Shown: in pieces, positions 56,230 to 64,000 of the stretch
Numbering within the stretch: position 1 is the stretch's first letter
How the letters are laid out: every line of letters begins with the position of its first letter
NCBI GenBank assembly: GCA_963556145.1
Contig: OY744462.1
Coordinates: 3,720,001-3,784,000 of the forward strand
Direction of reading: 5' to 3'
From: Hygrocybe punicea
Taxonomy: Eukaryota > Basidiomycota > Agaricomycetes > Agaricales > Hygrophoraceae
DNA: 64,000 nucleotides
Made by a program: the position numbers and the translations under genes
Notes under the pieces: model-generated
Database searches by the model: none
What the model saw: only the letters and a program-made list of their open reading frames with translations
What the model was told of the DNA's origin: nothing

Positions 56230-56690
56230 GTTCATGGTATGTCTTCTAACTGCATTTAGTGTGTGTTGCAGATGCTTGTCATGATGATCAACTTTGAATT
56301 TCGTAACAGCTGCAAGGTTCTTTGTTGCATGCTTCTCAGGATGTTCCAGGTGAAATTTTTGCACAGCTGCAAGGTTTTGTGTGGCATGCTTCTCAGGATG
56401 TTCCTGTTGAAATTTTTGTACAGCTGCAAGATTTTGTGTGGCATGCTTCTCAGGATGTTTCAAATGAAATTTTTGTACAGCTGCAATGTTTTGTGTTGTA
56501 TGTTTCTCAGGATGTTCCACATGAAATTTCTGGACAGCTGCCAGATTTTGTTTGCTATGTTTCTCTGGATTTTCACTCTGAAATTTCTGTACCGCTGCCA
56601 GATTTTGTTTGGCATACTTATCAGGGTATTTATTGTGACATTTCTGCACAGCTGCTAGAATTTGTTGTGCATATTTGTTAGGATGTTGTG
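56230..56690 (-). repeat. Coding minisatellite, 57-bp units, in H-G
   Basis: About eight units of the 19-residue KFxxEHPEKHATQNLAAVQ type, homologous to 20790-21240 but with different unit order and content. Confidence 0.85.
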
Positions 56691-57679
56691 CTTTAAATTT
56701 ATTGACCGCTCTGGTGTTTGAGGTTTTCTTGTGAATTGCAATTGCTTCTTCATCAATAAATTCAAAGATTGATACAAATTCAGGACAGTTGCAGCACACA
56801 TGATTCTGTATTGCAGTTTGAATTGATACCTGATTCATTTTTGAGTGGACAAGAATGCTATGATGAGCTGCAATCACTTTCAAGTTTGCAATGGTCAATT
56901 TTGGAATCAACAATTCAAGTGGGTGATTTACAATTACAAGTGACTTTTCCAGTGATGATTCCAGTGAGAGTGCTTCATGTTTTGGCATGTAAGAGTGGAA
57001 TTTAAATTTAGCTGCATCCATACTTGCATTGTTATTGGTTGAAGCGGGCATTAGTTCATGAAATGAGAATATATTTGCTTTGCCTCCACCAATGCAATCA
57101 ATGTGAATGTTAGCATTGAAAGGTGTATTTTCAGACTTGAAAATGTCAAATAATTTTGAAGTTTTATTACAAATATAGTGAGCTGACATTTGAAAAGCTA
57201 GCAAATGATACAGAAATAAGACAAACCACAGAAATGCTCCATTGGCTAATATAGGTTGTTTGGTTACATGTTTTGAGTAAGCTCTAAAGTCATGTTTTCT
57301 GATCATGTTTTGAGCCAGCTGTAACTTGATCCGCAAACACTTCTTAATCATTGAAATACTTGTGTGATTATGAACAGCAAAACACTCTGCTACATTTTGC
57401 ATAATCTTTGAATATAATTGTATCAGTAATTTCACTATCTCCATAAGAAAACTGGTAAAATTAAATAAAGCCTTATATACTTTATGAGCATGGCTCAAAT
57501 CCTTTTCATCTTTGCAATCAAGTACAAAGTCATTGACTTTAACATGAGTATTTGCAATATCAACCTTGAGAACAAATTCTGCAGTATTTAAGCAACTATT
57601 CTTGTCTTTATGAGTAACTGTGGCTGCTTTATAGCTCCAATCACTGGTTTCCCAAATACGGGAGACTAAATTCTCATTC

Positions 57680-58060
57680 CAATGACTGCTGACCCACTCT
57701 GGGGTAGCTAGGGTGTAACCCACTGAACTGCTGACCCAACTTAGGGTAGCCGAGACATCTCTTGATCTGCTAACCCACTCTGGGGTAGCTAGGGTGTAAC
57801 CCACTGAACTGCTGACCCAACTTAGGGTAGCCGAGACATCTCTTGATCTGCTAACCCACTCTGGGGTAGCTAGGGTGTAACCCACTGAACTGCTGACCCA
57901 ACTTAGGGTAGCCGAGACATCTCTTAATCTGCTAACCCACTCTGGAGTAGCCAGGATGGAACGTGCATCCTTACTTATACTGCTAACCCACTCTGGAGTA
58001 GCCAGGATGGAACGTGCATGCTTACTTGTACTGCTAACCCAATCAGGGATAGCTATAGTA
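57680..58060 (-). repeat. Coding minisatellite, 81-bp units, at H-G N-terminus
   Basis: Tandem units of 27 codons, nearly identical in the middle (CTCTGGGGTAGCTAGGGTG recurs every 81 bp at about 57697, 57778 and 57859), with diverged shorter units toward the start codon. Absent from H-C, H-F and H-E. Confidence 0.85.
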
Positions 58061-58449
58061 TAATCTGCCACAAATTAAAAGAGAAATTCAATATACCAAG
58101 ACACAATAACAAAACATCGTACCTCCATTTAATTCTTGTGTGTTGATTGTGGACCCTAATGCAGATATAATGTCAAAAGACTAAAATAAAGTAAACATGA
58201 TATATTACCTAGTGGGCATGGAGTAAAACAACTGCAAAGAGCAATGAAAACAACTGCAAAGAGCAATGAAAACAAAAAAAAGCAGGAAAAATCTGCTTTT
58301 TTTGTCTATAAAAAGAACAGTTACTTGATCAAACAATGCCAAGCAATAGAGGGAACTCACATGGGATGGTGGATGTCCAATTTACATCTGAAAGTAAAGG
58401 AGTGACATCCAAAATTAACCAAAAAACAAGACAAATACAATCTGGAAAA

Positions 58450-59370
58450 GTGAAAAAATGCGACATTTCCACATACTTTGAATGTTGACAGGGAGATTGA
58501 CTATCAAATGATAGATTACGTCAAAAGATGATAATTTACACTAATAAAAGACATTACCAGTGGTCCAAGAGACAAAACAGAGCCAGAAAACAGAAAAAGA
58601 ATAAAAATCTGAAGAATTTTCCACTTTTTTGTCTATAAAAGGAAAGATTATGTCAGCAATTGACCCTGAATGGTGCAGAAACATAACCTGATTTAGTTGG
58701 CATTTTTTCGGAGTCTGAATAAGGAAAACTCAGCTTAAACAAGCAAAAAAGGTGAAAAAAAATGAAATTTGTACTGACTTTGAACATTGACAGGGAGATG
58801 GGCTGGAGAATGATAGATTATGTTAATAAACAATAAGATTTACAATTTGAAGACATTACCAGTGATCCAGGAAAGAAAATAGAGCCATATAGAAGAAAAA
58901 GCATAAAAATCCGAAGAATTTTCAACTTTTATGTCTATAAAAGGGAATATTATATCAGCATTGGACCCTGAATGGTCAGGGCACATCACCTGATCCAGAT
59001 CGCTTTTTTTCGGGGTCTGAATTTGGAAAACTGAGCTTAAACGAGCCAAAAAGGTAAAAAAACATGAAATTTGTACATACTTTGAAAATTGCAAGGGATA
59101 TGGGCTGTAAAATGATAGATTATGTTAATAAACAACAAGATATACAAATTAAAGACATTACCAGTGGTCCAGGAAATAAAACAGAACCACAGGAAATAAA
59201 AAGCACAAAAATCCGAAGAATTTTTGACTTTTATGTCTATAAAAGGAAAGCTTATGTCAGCATTGGACCCTGAATGGTCCGGGCACATCACCTGATCCAG
59301 ATCGCTTTTTTTCGGGGTCTGAATTTGGAAAACTGAGCTTAAACGAGCCAAAAAGGTCAAAAAACTCGGA
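58450..59370 (-). repeat. ~300-bp tandem units in the H-G leader
   Basis: Three units; ATGAAATTTGTAC at 58763 and 59064 mark a period of about 302 bp. Minus-strand units contain TGGACCACTG followed by GTAATGTC and, ~55 nt on, TTTTACAG, an intron-like layout, and an open stretch (CPDHSGSNADISFPF). Similar units occur at 22640-22930, 18641-18960 and (plus strand) 39230-39960. They may be repeated 5' non-coding exons. Confidence 0.65.
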
Positions 59371-60252
59371 CTTAACGCACCAAATGAGGAAGGTGGTGGT
59401 TCAGGTTCAAGAGGCAAAAGCGCAATAAGGTTCAAAGTCTGGGTTCAAATGGTGATCTGACTAATGATTACATAATCATGATTACATAAGAAAATTGACC
59501 AAAACCAAAATTGAAATACAAAGTAATCTAACCATATTGGGTTTGTTTATTTGTATTTGTTTGTTATATGGCTAAGTTGCAACATCACTTATAAATGCCC
59601 AGTGATAATATTTATAGAGAATCATATTATTTGTCTTTGTTTACATCTATTTGTATTTGTTTACTAAAGGTCAAATGAGACTACAAGGACCAAAAAATAT
59701 GATAAACTATATATTATTATGTTATATAATTATATTTGTAACGTGCAATGAATGTTATGGTGATCAATATCAAATGTAGCAAACTTTGTGTAAAATTGCC
59801 TTATATGGTTAGACTGGTCACATGTGACTGTCACCACTGTGATCAGCAAAAAAATTGGTACATAATATCAAAGATTACTTGATATGGTTAGATCAGTCAC
59901 ATGTGACTGTCACACCTTGCCCGAAATGGTTATCTTAGTCAGCAGTTCAATTTTCAGCTGATTCCGAGAAGAATTGAAGTCAGTATGAATATTTTGAATA
60001 TAATTGAAAGGTAGTTTGTATTTTCTGAGACAACCCATATCCGGATGCTTATGTAAGCTTGTCCACACATGGCCCCAACTGCATCTTATTTTCCAGTATC
60101 AGAAGTATAATCATATCTGTTGCCCAAAAAAAATTTGTCTATAGGCGATCAACTTTATTTATTAATTAATTAATTAATTAATTAATTACGATCCCCCACT
60201 GAACCAGGTTTGATAAAGAACGAGTCTTTTAATAAATTAAATGAACTCGTAA
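59083..60252 (-). repeat. Near-identical duplicate of 18641-19806
   Basis: About 1.17 kb match almost base for base, with scattered differences clustered near 59300/18860 and single changes such as ACTTTGTGTAAA against ACTTTATATAAA. One is the leader of H-G and the other the 5' part of A3, pointing to recent copying from a common source. Confidence 0.85.
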
Positions 60253-63200
60253 CTGATCCATCCACACAGCAACCAAGTTCCTCTGTAACTGCAGGCATGC
60301 CTATTATGCCTGTGGTTTCACAGTTTCCGGGTCCTATGCCTCATATATCCTTCAAGATGCTTGACATACTTCTTGATGTGGCTAGACTCCAAGAGGAAGC
60401 TATTGCGCTGGATGCTGGTCAGAACCTTGTTGGCAAGCCTATGGATTCCGATACCATTGTCAAGCTTCTTCATGATCGTCTTGACCTTGACAATCAGGTC
60501 ACAGCATTTATGGAACTTGCACCAGAATCAAAGTACACCAACGTATCACCAAATGATGAAGCCACCCCAATTTTGGAACAGATCGTTGGCTCAGTCGATA
60601 TTCTCCCTGCCCTGATGGTGGAATCTGAAAAACTGCATTTTCTCCAAAGAGCTATCCAGTGGCAGATGTGTCATTCCTACTTGGTGTTCTTTCAGTGGTA
60701 TGAAGAAAGTGGCCCACATCTGGCACGACAGGTGGCTAACAGTCATCGAGAACACACAATTAACGCTACTTTCCCATCATTTGCAAACTGCGTCAACCAT
60801 GTCGTACAATATGTCACATGCGTTCGTACTCGACAACAAAGTATTGTTAGTCATGGAACCAAATGACGCAAGACCTCAGCAAAGACAATGAATTTACCGA
60901 CTCCTCATCTTGAGTTCAATGACAATTTCACAAGACTTTTGCTCATACCCTCCCATTTTGTTGACAATCACATCAAGTCCAGTTCTTCTGCCGTCACACC
61001 GCTGCCAATTGTGAATCGGACCATCAACAATGGTGATGCAGTACTTTATGCTGTTGTTTCAGAAGTCCTCTTTGCTTTGTGGTGTGATGCACTTATCATC
61101 CCCTCACTTGATACAGCAGATAACCTGTTCAATACCTCCCGACGTCATAAATTTTCTAATGACTCAAAGACAACTCGGAACAAGAATGTAGTTGACCGCT
61201 CAATTGTTCGAGGTGGGATGGTTATGGCATTGGTTGATATTGTTGGAGAGGGCATACTGGCATCTGATGGCATCCGCAATTTCCTATCCAGTCCAGCCAG
61301 GATGTTTACCAAAAACCTGCAGAAGGATGACGCATTCGCCAGTAAACTCATTCGGGATTACGCAAGTACTATGGAACCTCTCATTACTCATGTTGGGGAT
61401 TTGCTGGCCACTAAACCAAAGATAACAGATTGGTGTGATTACATTGGAAAGTTGGTTGGTGGTGCTCTGGTGGATCTCGGTGATAGGACTCTTTCTGCTC
61501 TGGCAGGTGGGGCTTCCAAGGGATCAAGATCCAAGAAGAAATGCATTCCACGGTCCCCACTCAAGCCTGCTCTTCCCATCAAAAAATTGGAGGATATATT
61601 GACAGATTCCAAGGTGCCACATTTTGGTGCTCTTGCTCTAATCTGCCGTGAAGCTTTATCTGCTGATCACGGCAAGGGCATTCAGGACCTCTACCTCAAT
61701 CGTGTTCTCTTAGGCCAAACGAAGCCAAAGTACCAACGGACACATACACTTAGTCAGACTTACCCATTCCGTCACGCCAGCCCATATGCGATTCTGTTTG
61801 CAAAACACTTGCCAGCCAGGCAACTCACCAGACGACTAGGTTTGGCCAATGCATTGGTGTTTATGGTTAGTTCTCAATGTGAGGACACCGTCAAGTTTTT
61901 GAACAGCATCACACTTGTTTAGTGGGCCAGTGCTGCGTATGGCATGAACAAGTTCTTTTTTTCCCCTCTCCACTTCCATGATGAAGTAAACAATTGCATA
62001 AAGCATGTTACATATGGTATAAGATACATAGCATATGTTGTATACTGCCAATTATTCTAATAAGCCCATCTCTCACCTCAGCAACATGAAAAGTAGAAAA
62101 AATAAAACTACATAAAGTGTCTTGAGTATTCATCAACCTCCTCTCTTACTGTCATGTCTTCTGTGCTGTATCATTACATAATATTCTCAGCCAAAAAAGA
62201 AATGTTGAGGAGGCAATAGGTCAACTGTCAAATACAACTGCCTCCTAAACATTATGATAATAATTGACTTACCTTCTCCAGGACCTTCTATGCTGTACAA
62301 CAGATGACAACATGAAGACAGCTGTGCTTGATGATTGGGCTAATGTTACATATGGCAAGAACAAAGTCTTTTTTCTTTTATTGGATTTTTGTTTGTATGA
62401 TTATTATGAACACCATAATTTTGCTTGAAATAAATTAGCATATAAGATAATGTATATATATGGCAATATCACATTGAATTTCATGTTTTAAGTAAAAATA
62501 TCAGTATATTATCTGAGTTAAGCTCATTTCTGCTTATATGGCTGATATTTCCATATATAGTAATAGTGGTCACATGTGACTATGACTCCTGTGATCAGCT
62601 TAAAATTTAGCATTTATAGTGTAAAATTGCCTTATATGGTTAGACTGGTCACATGTGACTGTCATCATTGTGATCAGTAAAAAATTTGCTATACAATATC
62701 AGAAATTGCCTTATATAGTTAGATTGGTCACATGTGACTGTCACACCTTGCCTGAAATGGTTATATTAGTCAGCAGTTCAATTTTCAGCTGATTCCAATA
62801 AGAATTGAAGTCAGTACGAATATTTTGAATATAATTTGAAGGTAATGTGTCTTTTCTGAGGCAACCTATATTTGGATGCTTATGTAAGCTTGTCCACACA
62901 TGGCTTGGACCACATGTTATTTTTCAGTATAACAAGTAGAATCATATCTTTTACCAAAAAAAAAAGTCCCCTACATACAATCAACTTCATTAATTAATTA
63001 CGAACCCTCACTGAACCAGGTCTGATAAAGAATGAGTCTTTTAATAAATTAAAAGAACTCGTAATTCTGGTCCGATTCACTGGAGGAATGTATAGAGACT
63101 TTTGATCAAATTGTCAGGAAAAACTCGCATTTCTACACCGATCTACGCTATAATCCCATATCACCATCTTAATCTAAGACCAAGACGAGTAAAGCAGGCG

Positions 63201-64000
63201 ATACAAAGAAAAAAACCGGCTTTTGTGCCCTGAACAGACGCGAGCAGGCAGCCTTAGGGTATATTCATTTTGACTCACCAACCATATGGGGTCAGCCTTC
63301 CAGTCAGCTCAGTCTATTCTCAAAAATCCCCCATCGAGATCCTCTGGTGAATCGTTTTACTGAACTCTTCAGTGATGATTTTCAGACCAGGTGGACGAAC
63401 TTTCTTGGACCGCTTTTCAACCAAGACCCTGCTTCCTTCACAGGAATTAAACCAACATGGAACGATATGCATCAGTTTATTTGCAAGCTCAGTGTAGCTG
63501 GCTTAGGATCCAACAACACAATCCTCCCTTACTGCGTTTCAACTCACAAATAATCTCACACTTGCACGCCTCTGCACGCCTCCTCTTGTAGAAGACATAA
63601 CAGCCTGGATATGGAAGATGAAGAAGGCTGGTGCTTATCGTGGTCTACAAGAACTAGGATTCGATGTCACATCTCTCCACAGGACCCACACATCATTCAA
63701 ATGTGTGTTCAAACACTTTGATGATAACCTGTCGCAGCGTGATCGGTCTTCAATGGGATTTGACATTGGTTGTGGTGTCATTTTTGTGGAGCATATACTG
63801 TGCAAAGTCATTCGCTGGGATAAGCGCTTGGTGTACAATTGTGGTCAGGGTGCCAGTCTGGTTGGGCTTGGAGATGTAGCGGCTGGTAAGGTAACATGGG
63901 CAAAGGGTGCTAATCATGACGATGCATCCCTTTTTCCAATTCCTCTTAAAATGAGTCAGGATCGTCTGACAGAGTTTTTGGTTGATGGTAAGATATCTCT
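60253..64000 (+). pseudogene. Long unrecognised coding region (W), broken, runs off the window
   Basis: I do not recognise this family. The frame enters directly from the H-G terminus (TDPSTQQPSSS), so its start is missing. It stays in one frame through a TGA at 60864-60866 (probably former CGA) to 61913. Removing A5 continues it in frame (NSITFWSDSLEEC) to a TAA at about 63171-63173, after which the same frame is open to 63552. A one-base shift near 63530 leads to a frame open to the window end (FDIGCGVIFVEHILCKVIRW). Total over 850 codons, intronless as far as seen. No transmembrane or catalytic motif is evident. GC content and codon use are higher than the Helitrons around it. Confidence 0.65.
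61914..63064 (-). mobile_element. Non-autonomous Helitron-like element A5 (1151 bp)
   Basis: Minus-strand 5' end at 63064 (family A hairpin with one change, AATGAGTC) and 3' end at 61914. Excision joins AGCATCACA to TTCTGGTCC and restores the frame of W. Same internal plan as A1 and A4, including iterons near 62735, 62656 and 62577. Confidence 0.9.

Larger units (their letters stand above)
55401..58071 (-). pseudogene. Helitron H-G transposase, N-terminal half
   Basis: About 890 codons, open throughout. The N-terminus consists of 27-residue repeats (ATPEWVSRSRDVSATLSWVS), unlike H-C. From about residue 230 it follows H-C: KHDFRAYSKHV, hydrophobic FLWFVLFLYHLLAF, SAP-like LTIANLKVIAAHHSI, CCNCPEF, 19-residue repeats (KFHLEHPEKHATQNLAAVQ), CAVCGRL and CKKCYKSL, DUF6570. 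Truncated before the Rep domain at the family B terminus. Young, given the absence of stops. Confidence 0.85.
55401..60252 (-). mobile_element. Helitron H-G (family A), 5' portion
   Basis: Minus-strand family A 5' end at 60252 (CGTAA, with an A-to-T change in the stem: AAATGAACTCG). TTAA repeats at 60158-60188, iterons near 59900 and 59818, a leader with ~300-bp tandem units, and ORF from 58071. Cut at 55401 by a family B 5' end after codons EATAV. It lies in gene W. Confidence 0.8.

Overview
The window is a piece of a fungal genome, most likely an Agaricomycete (Basidiomycota). Evidence: many short GT-AG introns of about 46-60 nt with CTRAY-like branch sites, fungal Helitron proteins of the DUF6570 / Helitron_like_N / Pif1 type, a fungal Ty1/copia element, and cargo genes of families I know mainly from Agaricomycetes. 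Almost all of it is transposon sequence. I found no rRNA, functional tRNA or CRISPR array.

The layout is a nest of insertions. Rejoining interrupted reading frames gives this order: an old Helitron (H-D, 36049-38429) was hit by Helitron H1 (before 1 to 36048). H1 was hit by a copia element (5232-34368, TSD CACTC). The left copia LTR was hit by a 23.6-kb Helitron (family C, 5431-29056). That Helitron was hit by a block carrying Helitron H-C and a further element (17002-23811). Non-autonomous ~1.1-1.3 kb elements (A1 2044-3116, A2 26816-28155, A4 34471-35650, A5 61914-63064) sit in H1, in C and in an unknown gene.

The elements share one design. The 5' end is TTACGAG plus a terminal hairpin. 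The 3' end is ...CAAG with a second small hairpin 12-14 nt inside. Short asymmetric inverted repeats link the two ends, there is no TSD beyond an ambiguous T, and there is no terminal CTRR. This fits the Helitron2/Helentron-like group better than canonical Helitrons. Three terminus families (A, B, C) differ in sequence, but the two ends of each co-vary. The transposase order is: hydrophobic N-terminal region, SAP-like and Cys-rich region, DUF6570, Rep/HUH nuclease, acidic linker, Pif1 helicase, and a C-terminal USP-like cysteine-protease domain.

The 23.6-kb element C (about 15.5 kb without nested insertions) carries cargo between its 5' end and its transposase: a decayed minus-strand gene (5711-6877), an apparently intact multi-exon plus-strand gene (7025-9903), and a decayed minus-strand gene with a 2OG-Fe(II) dioxygenase (TET/JBP-type) fold signature (10048-12779). 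A GC-rich ~151-bp minisatellite follows. C has lost its own Rep domain.

The right half (38430-60252) is bounded by outward-facing family A 5' ends. It holds two family B copies in opposite orientation, an almost complete Helitron ORF set (H-E), a 2.85-kb GC-rich satellite with 303-bp higher-order units, a 149-bp array with intron-like signals, and Helitron H-G. The last 3.7 kb carries a long, broken, unrecognised coding region (W).
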